From NCBI GenBank assembly GCA_013306675.1, contig JABLUY010000001.1:337544-401543 (forward strand): a DNA stretch of 64,000 nucleotides, in the 5' to 3' direction. The position numbers were made by a program, and so were the translations under genes. Below, piece after piece: positions 1 to 8,285 of this stretch; position 1 is the stretch's first letter; each line of letters begins with the position of its first letter. This stretch comes from Thraustochytrium sp. TN22 (lineage: Eukaryota; Sar; Bigyra; Thraustochytrida; Thraustochytriidae). Below the pieces are notes generated by a model, which worked only from the letters and a program-made list of their open reading frames with translations, was not told the origin of the DNA and made no database searches.

Positions 1-264
1 GACTAGTGAGTGACCCGGAGCCACTGCAGCAGGTGCGCTTCATGTGGTGCAGAGTTTGAGGCGGAGCGCGAACTGAGTCGGGGCGAGGCAAGTGAAGCGA
101 GCGTTGGCGAGGTGAAGGAGACTTGCAACGGTGGTGAGGTGGTCCTTCCCTCTCTATTGCACTGGCAAACGAGACTGCGTTGCCCCCCCCTAAAGAAAAA
201 GGAAAAATGATCGCAACATCCCGTTTGAAAGTATGTGAGTAAGAATACAGGGCGGCGCTCGTTT
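1..264. other. Intergenic segment at window edge
   Basis: No supportable gene. The segment lies downstream of the minus-strand gene that stops at 265. An imperfect tandem duplication of about 19 bp (core acagggcggcgctcgt) spans roughly 247-281 and includes the stop codon of that gene. Confidence 0.5.
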
Positions 265-1122
265 CTACAGGGCGGCGCTCGTGTTGACGACAAGGAGTTT
301 CTGCTGGCGATCCGTAGCGTGCACGGTGCCAAGCACACGACCTTGGATGTTTTGCACGGTGTAGCCCTTCTCGTAGCGGGCGACGTCGTCAGTGCGCATG
401 ACGACAAGGGTGCCAACGGGCATGTCCTGCTGATACACGATGATCTTGCCCTGGTCCTCGTCGATGCCAATGATGACTCCCTTGCGGTAGGACTGGCCCA
501 CGCGGTACTTGCTCACGTTCTTGCTGTTGAGACAGGTGACGAGGCCGCGGAACTCGGGGGCGAGCTGCGGGTAGAACTGCGCGAGGTCCTTGACGTGTGG
601 GTTGCCGAGCTGCAGGTCCTCGACCGGGACGGCCGGCGCGCCGCGGTTCATGTAGAACTCGGACGCCGTGCCCGCGCTCTTGGACCGGCGCACGTGGATG
701 CCATTGTCCAGCTCCATGGGCTGCACCTCGACCTCGGGGGAGTAAAAGTGACCGTTCGGGCCAACGTTGAAGGGTGAGGGCCCGGAGGAGAAAAAGGGCG
801 GGATGTCCACCGGGCTGCCGTGGGCCTGCGGAGACTCGAGCGAGCGCGACCGTGCCACGCGGTTGCGCGCCTCGTTGCCCAGCATTTGGAAGGCGTCCAT
901 GCCGCCGCCGCCATGCATGCCGCCGGTGTCCGCCATGGACACCGTCGTCGCCACACTCTCGCTACGCCCGTCGCGGCCCGTGGCCACCCCGATGGCCGGG
1001 CTCGCGCTCAGCGCGTCCGCGAGCAGCTCCTTGCCCGTCAACGACAGCCTATAGTTGATATTGAAGTAGGGCCGCTCCGTGTCCTCGGAGTAGCATCGCA
1101 CGACGCGCTGCTGCTCCTGCAT
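265..1122 (-). CDS. Uncharacterised protein, 285 aa
   Basis: An ATG-initiated open frame of 285 codons. I do not recognise the family. Residues 1-170 are Ser/Pro/Gly-rich and look disordered, with several R-S-x-S type possible phosphosites. Residues about 195-285 look folded and beta-rich, with alternating hydrophobic residues (for example KGVIIGIDEDQGKIIVYQQD and the segment ending QQKLLVV). The segment is free of low-complexity bias, which favours a real gene. There is no signal peptide or membrane segment. The stop lies within a short tandem duplication, so the last residues may be recent. It is transcribed divergently from the HMG/histone-fold gene at 2266, with a GC-rich spacer of about 1.1 kb. 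Function unknown. Confidence 0.6.
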   Translation of the reverse strand: MQEQQRVVRCYSEDTERPYFNINYRLSLTGKELLADALSASPAIGVATGRDGRSESVATTVSMADTGGMHGGGGMDAFQMLGNEARNRVARSRSLESPQAHGSPVDIPPFFSSGPSPFNVGPNGHFYSPEVEVQPMELDNGIHVRRSKSAGTASEFYMNRGAPAVPVEDLQLGNPHVKDLAQFYPQLAPEFRGLVTCLNSKNVSKYRVGQSYRKGVIIGIDEDQGKIIVYQQDMPVGTLVVMRTDDVARYEKGYTVQNIQGRVLGTVHATDRQQKLLVVNTSAAL

Positions 1123-2265
1123 CCTGCCGACCGCGCCCGGTCGCCGCGCCCGGTCGCCGCGCGCTCACACGCGCCACGCCACGCCTCGCCTCGCCTCGCC
1201 TCGCCCTGCCTTGCGGCCTCGCCGCCTGCTTGCCAGTCTGCTCGTCCGCCTGCCTGCCTGCTGCCCGTCCTGCACTTGCAAAACACGGCGAGCCTGCACG
1301 CCGCGAGCTCGAGCGAGAGCAGGAGCGCGCGCGCGCGCGTGCGTCCGAGTCGAGTCGGGGCTTCCGGCGGCGCTCCTAGTCGCCAAGCCAAGACGATACG
1401 ACACGGACACGCGTGCACCCGGCCTCGCCGCGTCCGCGGTCACTCGCTCGCTCGCGTGCGTCCTGGTCCGTCCAGGAACGGCGCCTCCGCCTGCAGTGGC
1501 GGCGCTGCTGGGCCGCTCGCCGCCCGCCGCCCGCGCCGCGCCGCTGGCGGTCTGCCGCCTCGCCCGGGCCCGGCCTGCCGCGCCGCGCCGCGCGCAACGC
1601 CCGCCGCCGGCTGGCTGGCCTGGCTGGTTGCCAAAAGCAAGCAAGCGATCGAGGCGCTGCTCTGCTCTGCTTGACGAGCTCCTCACTGCACCGGGCGAAA
1701 TGGATCCGCACTGCGCTGCGCCGCGCTGCGCCGCGCTGCGCCGCGCTGCGGGCGGAGTCGCGCGGGCCCGGGGGGGTGCCCAGCCGGCGCCGCGCGCGCG
1801 CGGGGGGCGAGGGTGTGGTTGCACTAGGTGCGCAGCCCTAATTGTGTGTTGTTGTGCTCTTCTCCATGATGTTGTCGAGTTGTTTCGCCGCGCTTCTTCA
1901 GGCGGGCACGGGGGCGGTGGGCGTGGGTGGCCGGCCGGGGCGGGGGGGACGGGGGCGGGGCGGAGGGGCAGCGCGCGAGCGGCCGCACGGGGGGACTCTC
2001 GGTCGGCACCCCCGTCCCGGGACAGCCCCCCCGGAAGGAAGCAGGAGAGGCCGAGGCAGGGAGGGGCGGCGGGCGAGTCCGGCGCGGTCGTTAGGATGCG
2101 AGCCCGCGGCGAGGCGCGGCGCGGCAATGCGCAAGGGGGCGGAGGCGGCGCGCGAGGGCGGCGCGCGGGCGAGGGCGGCGCGGGCGCGCGGCAGCGGAGG
2201 CGCGCGCGCGCGCGAGAGAGAGAGAGAGCGGCCGCGGCGGCGAAGAAATCCCCCGCGAGCCTGCG
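1123..2265. other. Divergent GC-rich intergenic region
   Basis: A 1.1-kb spacer between two divergent genes, presumably holding both promoters. It has simple repeats: a CCTCG run near 1183-1207, alternating CG near 1328-1340, a CGCTGCGC-type run near 1706-1750, and GA repeats near 2213-2230 just before the next start codon. Long open frames here on both strands are Arg/Ala/Pro-rich artefacts of GC bias. No TATA box or gene is evident. Confidence 0.5.
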
Positions 2266-3300
2266 ATGGCGGCGGAGGAGCTCGAGGACGAGGAGCGCGT
2301 GCTCGAAGACGAAGACCAGGAGCTGGCGCTCGAAGACGGGGCGGCGGCCGAGGAGCTCGAGGAGGAGGAGGTGAGGGAAAAGGAGAACGGCAGGAAACGA
2401 GCACAAACGGGCGAGGAGGAGAGGTGCCAGGAGGATGCAGCGCCCGTGAAGAGACGCAAGGCCCGGGAGGACGAGGACGAAGAAGCCTCCGGAGAGGCGC
2501 AGCGGGATGAGGATGATGAAGAGAAGGACGTGGAAAATGGCGGAAAGGCCGGCGGCAAGGAGTGCCAGGACGACGCTGCGGACGACGCTGATTCGGACTC
2601 AGACTCGGAGCATGAAGGCCGCGCAGAGGACGCTGGGACGGATGAAGCCGGCGCGGAGGAGCGCGCTTCGGACCCCAGCACGCTGGTGAGGCCAAAGCGG
2701 CCCAAGTCAGGCTACTTCGTCTTCACCGAGGAGATGCGCGATGAGGTCAAATCAGCTCTGCCCGGCAAGCCCAGCGTGGGCGATGTGGCCAAGGCGCTGG
2801 CGGCGAGGTGGCGCGAGCTGAGCGAAGAGGACAAACAGCCCTACCTGGACAAGGCCGTGGAAGACCGCGCGCGATACGAGAAGGAGCTGGAGACCTTCGT
2901 TGCTGCAGGTGGTTCACTCCTGATGGCCGACAACGGCAAGAGCGCGGGCGACGACCGCGGGGCGCAGCTCCCGCTCTCGGTTGTGACGCGCATCATGCGG
3001 CGTGACAAGGACGTCAAGCGTGCGTCCAAGGACGCCTCGCTGGCGGTCGCCAAGGCCACGGAGCTCTTTCTGGAGTTCGCCGCTATGCAAGCGCTGCGCT
3101 TCGTGGAGCCCAAGCGCAAGACCATTGGCTACAAGCATCTGCGGGACGCTGTGGTCAAGGGCGCGCCGTCGCTGGAGTTCTTGGCGCCGGACTTCCCGCG
3201 GCCCTCGGACCCCAAGGAGGTCGTGTCGTCTGCGCCCGCGCCCGAGCCGGAGCGCGATGAGGCGCAGCATAGTATCCGCGCCTTTTTTGGCAAGAAGTGA
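2266..3300 (+). CDS. HMG-box / histone-fold protein with C-terminal PIP box
   Basis: A 344-residue protein with three recognisable parts. Residues 1-140 are strongly acidic (Glu/Asp-rich) with a basic KRRK patch. Residues about 143-214 form an HMG box (starts PKRPKSGYFVF, contains the ARWRELSEEDKQPY helix), a DNA-bending fold. Residues about 228-312 form a histone fold of the NF-YB/POLE4/CHRAC1 class (LPLSVVTRIMRRDKDVK, then AKATELFLEF and KRKTIGYKHL). The last eleven residues contain QHSIRAFF at 334-341, matching the PCNA-interacting motif Q-x-x-[ILM]-x-x-[FY]-[FY], followed by GKK. By family knowledge, POLE4/Dpb3-like histone folds pair with a partner in DNA polymerase epsilon or CHRAC. A nuclear role at replication forks or in nucleosome assembly is inferred. 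The start is the first ATG after a GA repeat. Having all three modules in one chain is unusual. Confidence 0.85.
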   Translation: MAAEELEDEERVLEDEDQELALEDGAAAEELEEEEVREKENGRKRAQTGEEERCQEDAAPVKRRKAREDEDEEASGEAQRDEDDEEKDVENGGKAGGKECQDDAADDADSDSDSEHEGRAEDAGTDEAGAEERASDPSTLVRPKRPKSGYFVFTEEMRDEVKSALPGKPSVGDVAKALAARWRELSEEDKQPYLDKAVEDRARYEKELETFVAAGGSLLMADNGKSAGDDRGAQLPLSVVTRIMRRDKDVKRASKDASLAVAKATELFLEFAAMQALRFVEPKRKTIGYKHLRDAVVKGAPSLEFLAPDFPRPSDPKEVVSSAPAPEPERDEAQHSIRAFFGKK

Positions 3301-3823
3301 GGCGCGGACAGGACTGACTTGGAGCAAACAAATCAAGGCCACTCGACGGCGACTCTCGCCAGAATCTGCTTGGAATGTGCACTTGTTCTACTCTTTTACC
3401 CTTTTTTTTTCTTTGGTATTCTGATGCCATCTCATGGTTTGCAGGATCACTGCGACGGCGGCCCACAGCGCACTTTGAGCTTGCAGCGACGATCCGGGTC
3501 AAGCATGTAAGTTGCCAAGTGAAGTTCATCTCACTGACAGGCGCCGCGCCCCGGCGCCGCGCCGCGGCGTTTGCTGTTGCCAGGGTCGCGCGCGACCACG
3601 CGCACACTAATCCGGTAGCCAAAAACAGCGGGCGATCGAGCAAGCAAGCAAGGCAAGCACGTCGCTCAAGCGAGCAAAAGCCGCGGCGCGCGCGCGCTCC
3701 GCGCTGCGCTGCGACGCGACGCGACGCTACGCGACGCTACGCGCTGTGCTGCGCGGCGCTGCGCGGAGCCTCATCTCGGCCGCACTCAGAGTGCAGTAAA
3801 GTTGCACTCGCACCGCGGCCGGC
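3301..3823. other. Intergenic spacer, same-strand genes
   Basis: The spacer holds a T-rich stretch near 3398-3416 (probable 3' UTR of the upstream gene) and short CGACG/CTACG-type runs near 3711-3750 before the next start codon. No gene seen. Confidence 0.5.
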
Positions 3824-4873
3824 ATGGAGCGCGCCTCGCGTAAGTCGGTGCTGCGCGCCACACGCAAACAGCGCGCTAGGATAGAGCGCGTGACGCAGGC
3901 GAGCGAGCTTGACAGGTACCTGGACGCGCGGCCCGAGTCGACGTTGCTGGCAGAGACGACCTTCGACGTCGGCACGCTCAACAAGGGCCGCGACGGCTTC
4001 TGCCATGACCCGGGCGCAGTGATGTTTCTGGAGCCGCCGGGCCAGGGCGGCATCATCGGCTCCGGCTCGCCCGGATGCCGAGCCAAGGACGGTGCGGACA
4101 CGCTTATTGCCACCCGGCACGCCGAGCTCTTCGCGGAGGTGGACCGCATGCTGCGCCAGCCGCCGACCGCAGACGCGCCACAGCACCTTGTCCTGGAGAC
4201 CGAGGGCGACTTTCACCCGTACCGAGGCGTAGGCCAGCCGCGGCCCGCGCACATGGCGCGTCCCGCAGCCGCGGGCGCCGAGGAGACGCGTCTCTTAACG
4301 CCACATGAGCGCCGGCTCGCGCACGAGTTCGAGAAGAAGGCCGCCATGGCGCAAAAGGTGCTCCGCAAGGCGCAGAGCGATCGGGCGCATGCGCTCGAGG
4401 TACTGCGAAGACGGTATCCGAACGGCGTGCTGGGCGTGGACTCGCCCAACAACATGAACTCGACCATCTACGGCGACCGTGCCGTGCAGCTCGACCGTGT
4501 GCGCGCACACACGGCCGACGCTCGCGCGCGTCGCGCCGACGCGCTCGCCTTGCACAACAGTAGCAGCGTGCGCCTTGGCTATGACATCGTCTCGCTGCGC
4601 CAAGGCGCTTTCGGGCCCGGCGCCGGTGACAACGCTGGCGCCGCCCGTGGCCACGAGGGGGAGGACTACATCCAGCGCAAGCGCCGAGTGGACACGGCGC
4701 CAGGTCGCAATCATGACACGCACCAGCGTCTGTTTGCGCGCGACTACATCAAACCCAAGGGCGTGCGCCAGTGCAAGGCGGTGCCGCGGAACTTTGACAT
4801 TATCAATGGGGCCGTGGTCTCTGAGGAACGCCGGAGGCCCTCGCAAGCCTTTTTGCACGCGCTGGACCTCTGA
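3824..4873 (+). CDS. Uncharacterised basic protein, 349 aa
   Basis: A single open frame from ATG. The protein is Arg/Ala-rich with a predicted charged helical middle (residues about 160-200, EFEKKAAMAQKVLRKAQSDR) and a C-terminal segment, DYIKPKGVRQCKAVPRNFDI then INGA, that looks like a conserved block rather than composition-driven noise. There is no signal peptide, membrane segment or catalytic motif that I recognise. Short R/K-rich proteins with blocks of this kind occur among ciliary proteins of protists, but that is only a guess. A canonical AATAAA lies 50 bases after the stop. It converges on the RCC1-like gene. Confidence 0.65.
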   Translation: MERASRKSVLRATRKQRARIERVTQASELDRYLDARPESTLLAETTFDVGTLNKGRDGFCHDPGAVMFLEPPGQGGIIGSGSPGCRAKDGADTLIATRHAELFAEVDRMLRQPPTADAPQHLVLETEGDFHPYRGVGQPRPAHMARPAAAGAEETRLLTPHERRLAHEFEKKAAMAQKVLRKAQSDRAHALEVLRRRYPNGVLGVDSPNNMNSTIYGDRAVQLDRVRAHTADARARRADALALHNSSSVRLGYDIVSLRQGAFGPGAGDNAGAARGHEGEDYIQRKRRVDTAPGRNHDTHQRLFARDYIKPKGVRQCKAVPRNFDIINGAVVSEERRRPSQAFLHALDL

Positions 4874-4922
4874 CGACGGTGGCAGCACGAGGAGCCTTGT
4901 GAAAATGCCAGTGAGCCAGCAC

Positions 4923-4928
4923 AATAAA
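4923..4928 (+). other. Candidate poly(A) signal AATAAA
   Basis: An AATAAA hexamer lies 50 bases downstream of the stop at 4873. The surrounding sequence is A-rich against a GC-rich background. It probably ends the transcript of the 349-residue protein. Confidence 0.5.
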
Positions 4929-4970
4929 TGAAAATTTCGTGATCGGTGCCGACAGCGAGTGAGGAGAATC

Positions 4971-5230
4971 GATTCAAGTTATTGAGCCTTGCACAGCCTC
5001 GTGCAGCCTGGCGCAGCCTGACGCATGCCGCCAACGCTGGCTCGCACTGCATCTCCGCTACTGGAGAATGCACGTACTCTCGTCCGAGATGCCATCGCTG
5101 CCTTTGGTTGGGCCGGTCCTGGAGAGCGGGTTCCAGCCCACACAAAACTCGCGCTGCGGCTTGCTGTTGGCGTCGCGCTTGGGCTCGAAGGCTGGTGGGC
5201 GGCGCTGCGCCCCCGCCTGCAGCGAGCTGC
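4971..5230. repeat. 260-bp tandem repeat, copy A
   Basis: The unit begins GATTCAAGTTATTGAGCC and ends CAGCGAGCTGC. It is followed immediately by copy B (5231-5490) with no spacer. I see only two differences between the copies (positions 5030/5290 and 5192/5452). Copy B holds the 3' end of the minus-strand RCC1-like coding frame; copy A lies beyond its stop. The period of 260 is not a multiple of three, so an extra copy shifts the frame. Confidence 0.95.
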
Positions 5231-5490
5231 GATTCAAGTTATTGAGCCTTGCACAGCCTCGTGCAGCCTGGCGCAGCCTGACGCATGCCACCAACGCTGG
5301 CTCGCACTGCATCTCCGCTACTGGAGAATGCACGTACTCTCGTCCGAGATGCCATCGCTGCCTTTGGTTGGGCCGGTCCTGGAGAGCGGGTTCCAGCCCA
5401 CACAAAACTCGCGCTGCGGCTTGCTGTTGGCGTCGCGCTTGGGCTCGAAGGTTGGTGGGCGGCGCTGCGCCCCCGCCTGCAGCGAGCTGC
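5231..5490. repeat. 260-bp tandem repeat, copy B
   Basis: Second, directly adjacent copy of the 260-bp unit. On the minus strand it encodes the last 57 or so residues of the RCC1-like protein and its stop codon at 5318. The near-identity of the copies indicates a recent duplication or continuing homogenisation. Confidence 0.95.
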
Positions 5491-7723
5491 ACAGCAGCAC
5501 AGTGTGACCGGACATTGCTTCGAGGCCGCCGCCAACAGCGACTGACGTGATGATCAAGTTGGAGTCGTTGCGCGGATTGAGCGCCTCGAAGTCCGGGAGC
5601 CCGTTGCTGGCGGCGCGCACCGGTTGCCTGGGCTTGGGCGTGAGCTTGCTCGTGCTGGCGGGGGGCGAGATGGCGCTTTCAATCGTGGTCTCCAGCAGCT
5701 CGGGGACCTTGATGGCCTTGCCGAGATCCGAGGCCCCGAGCTGGCCGTTCGCGTTGCCGCCAAAGCCGAAACAGTGGCCAAAGGCCGTGCAGACAACAGT
5801 GTGGTTGTCGCTGGCCGCGATGGCGCGGACCAGGCCGAGCGGGCCACCCTCGAACACGATGGGCTCTGGCAGGTATGGATCGCCCTCGTTACGGCCGATG
5901 CGGTCATCACGGCCCCAGGTGTACACCTGCGTGTTCTGCCCTAGCGCCACAGAGTGCACCGCACCAGCGGCCACCGCCGTGGCCGGCACCGGGACCGGCA
6001 CGCGCGAGGGCACAGGCACGACGGAAGCGCTGGTGACCATGCTAGCGCCCAGACCCAGCTGGCCTTGCTGGTTGCTCCCACACGCGAGCACGGCGCCCTC
6101 GTCCGTCACGAAAAGAGAATGCTGGGCGCCGGCCGCGACGCAAGACACCTTGAAGCTGGAGAGCGCCGCCACACGGCGAGGCACATCCTGGTCTGCATCG
6201 TCGGCATGCACGAAGAGCAATGTCTGCGCGTCCGCGTCCGCGGTTGCCTGACTCTCGAGCGACTCTAGGCTTTCCCCAGAGAAGGCGTCGTAGAGCCCCA
6301 GCTCCGCGCCCCGAGCGAGCTGGCAAGTGCCAAAAACGGGAGGCGGGAAGGCCCGGCCGGGCTGCATGGCGCGCATGCGGGGCGCCGTAGGGTCCTCCGC
6401 GGCGGCGGCATCCTGCATCGCAGAGCTCTCGAGCGCAGCCACACCGGCCTCGCGCGCCACGCGCATGCCAACAAAGGCAGAGCGGCGGTCCGGGAAGACC
6501 GAGGTGGTGAACTCGGCGAGCGAGACGAAGAGCGGCTGGCCGGCGTCGCAGCAGAGCACGTGGCCGAGCTTGCCTTCGTCCCCGGCCCTGCCCCAGGACC
6601 AGCAGCGGCCAAGACTGGAGCAGCACAGCGCGTGTTGCCGCGCGCAGGCCACGTCGACGATGCGCTCCCCGTCGAGGAGCCCGAGACCGGGCACGGGCGT
6701 GGCCTCAAGAGCATCCTTTTCGAGGAAGCGGGCGCCCAGGCCAAGCCACGGGCCGGCGCTGCCAAATGCGAAGAGCTGCTGGCCACCCTCGGGTCGCGCG
6801 CGCTTGCTCGGGGTCCAGGGCGCGGCCGCGACGAGTGAGAAGGCGCTGCCGCACGCCACGAAGCGTGCACGCGCGCCGGAGGGCAGCTCGACGCGGCGCG
6901 GCGCACGCTGTACCTCGCCGTGAACCTCGCTCGGCGCGAACCCGAGACGCCCGTTGCGAGAGCTACCAAATGCGAGGACTTGGCCCTCGCGCGTGAGCAG
7001 GAGCGTGTGCGAGTTCCCGCAGGCGACCTGAACGACCTGGATGCCGCTCAGCGGCGGCACGAGGCGCGCCGTTGGCACCCGGACGGCCGCGGGGGCAGCG
7101 GCGTTGGGCAGGCCCAGCTGGCCTTGCGCATTGCTCCCACACACCAGCACGGCGTACGGCACCGGCGCGGCGCCGTCCGGGCACAGAAGGATCTTGTCGC
7201 CGCCGTCCAGCTGCCGCACCGAGACTACCTCGTCGAGGCGTAGCCGTACGGAGAAGAGGCGCGGCCGTGGGCCGTCATCGTCTTCATCCGTGTTCACGTT
7301 GAAGACCGTGCACGCGTGCTCGGCAAGGCGCTGCACGTCCCAAGACGGCTGCACGAGTACAACTCGCCACTCCGGCGTCCTGCCGTTGCCGAGGGCCACT
7401 TCGAGTGCGAATGCTTGTGGTCCAGGCGCCGAGTCCGAGGTCGCTACGGCCTGCGCTTCATGCTTGCCACCGTTTGCGGCGCCTTTGGCGAAGCTTGCTC
7501 CACCCGTTTGGTGCTCGTCCTCGTCCTTGATGCGGCTCTTGTTGGCCTTCTTGTCGACGATGGGCTTGTTGCCAGGCGGCCTGTTCTCGTCCTGGTATTG
7601 CTCGGGCGGCGGTAACGGCAGCACATCGACCGGCGCCTTGCGCGCCTCCTCTGTCCGCGCGTCTTGCTCCGTGCGGGCCTTTGCATTTTTCGCAAAGGAT
7701 TGCTTCTCTTCAACCGCGTCCAT
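5318..7723 (-). CDS. RCC1-repeat (beta-propeller) protein
   Basis: The frame encodes 801 residues from the ATG at 7723. An upstream in-frame start at 7822 would add a low-complexity Arg/Ala stretch and is less likely. Residues about 1-110 are charged and disordered. The rest carries about six or seven RCC1-type blade units, recognised by the G-S-N-x-x-G-Q-L-G and A-C/G-x-x-H-T/S-L-L signatures (VCGSNAQGQLGLP, VACGNSHTLLLT, ACGSNQQGQLGLG, GHCFGFGGNANGQLG). Two blades are separated by an insert of about 120 residues. RCC1 propellers act as guanine-exchange factors or scaffolds; which applies here cannot be told. The last blade ends at GHTVLLC; the following 60 or so residues are encoded by the 260-bp repeat and do not look like propeller sequence, so the original 3' end may have been replaced. 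Confidence 0.85.
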   Translation of the reverse strand: MDAVEEKQSFAKNAKARTEQDARTEEARKAPVDVLPLPPPEQYQDENRPPGNKPIVDKKANKSRIKDEDEHQTGGASFAKGAANGGKHEAQAVATSDSAPGPQAFALEVALGNGRTPEWRVVLVQPSWDVQRLAEHACTVFNVNTDEDDDGPRPRLFSVRLRLDEVVSVRQLDGGDKILLCPDGAAPVPYAVLVCGSNAQGQLGLPNAAAPAAVRVPTARLVPPLSGIQVVQVACGNSHTLLLTREGQVLAFGSSRNGRLGFAPSEVHGEVQRAPRRVELPSGARARFVACGSAFSLVAAAPWTPSKRARPEGGQQLFAFGSAGPWLGLGARFLEKDALEATPVPGLGLLDGERIVDVACARQHALCCSSLGRCWSWGRAGDEGKLGHVLCCDAGQPLFVSLAEFTTSVFPDRRSAFVGMRVAREAGVAALESSAMQDAAAAEDPTAPRMRAMQPGRAFPPPVFGTCQLARGAELGLYDAFSGESLESLESQATADADAQTLLFVHADDADQDVPRRVAALSSFKVSCVAAGAQHSLFVTDEGAVLACGSNQQGQLGLGASMVTSASVVPVPSRVPVPVPATAVAAGAVHSVALGQNTQVYTWGRDDRIGRNEGDPYLPEPIVFEGGPLGLVRAIAASDNHTVVCTAFGHCFGFGGNANGQLGASDLGKAIKVPELLETTIESAISPPASTSKLTPKPRQPVRAASNGLPDFEALNPRNDSNLIITSVAVGGGLEAMSGHTVLLCSSLQAGAQRRPPTFEPKRDANSKPQREFCVGWNPLSRTGPTKGSDGISDESTCILQ

Positions 7724-8285
7724 GTTTGCCTTTGGTTTGATGTTGATTCGCCGCACCCGGGCCGGGCTGCGCCGCGCCGTGCCGTGCCGCGCTGTGCCGC
7801 GCTGCGCCGCGCCGCACTGCACTGCACTGCACTGCGCGGGAGCGAGCGCCGCGCGGGCGGTCGCGCGCGGAACAGGACTGCCCGCGCGCTGAGGCGCTTA
7901 ACGCCATGCACATGCGCAAGCTACTAGAGAGGCTAGAGCCTGAGCTAGCTAGCCTCTGCCGGCGTTGGCGTTGGCGACTCGGCGACTCGTACTTGCAGGG
8001 GTCCCCGGCTGGCCGCTGTGTTGACATGACAGGAAGAGCTCAGCAGAGCTCACGCATTTACTTTTGTCTTTTGACGGTGAGTGCCTCACGTCACTGGCAA
8101 GTCGTCGTCATCGTCGTGACGCTCGTCGTGACGATTCTCGTCGCCTTGGCGCCGGACGTTCTTGTCATCTCATCTCTCCCTATCCGGGTACCATGACAAA
8201 ACTCTCTCTCTCTCTCTCCCGAAAGGCAAATCTGAATGTGTGTGTGTGTAAGTCTAACATCATCGGAGCACGTCCGAGATTTGGT
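7724..8285. other. Intergenic spacer with hairpin and microsatellites
   Basis: This 560-bp gap separates two minus-strand genes. It holds GCCGC/CTGCA-type runs (7770-7835), a perfect 9-bp inverted repeat agaggctag / ctagcctct at 7928-7936 and 7949-7957 with a 12-base loop, a CT run near 8202-8219 and a TG run near 8237-8248. No gene seen. Confidence 0.5.

Noticed and set aside
7724-7822. Extended N-terminus for the RCC1-like protein
   Set aside because: The extra 33 residues are Arg/Ala-rich translation of a CGCTGC-type repeat; the ATG at 7723 begins protein-like sequence.
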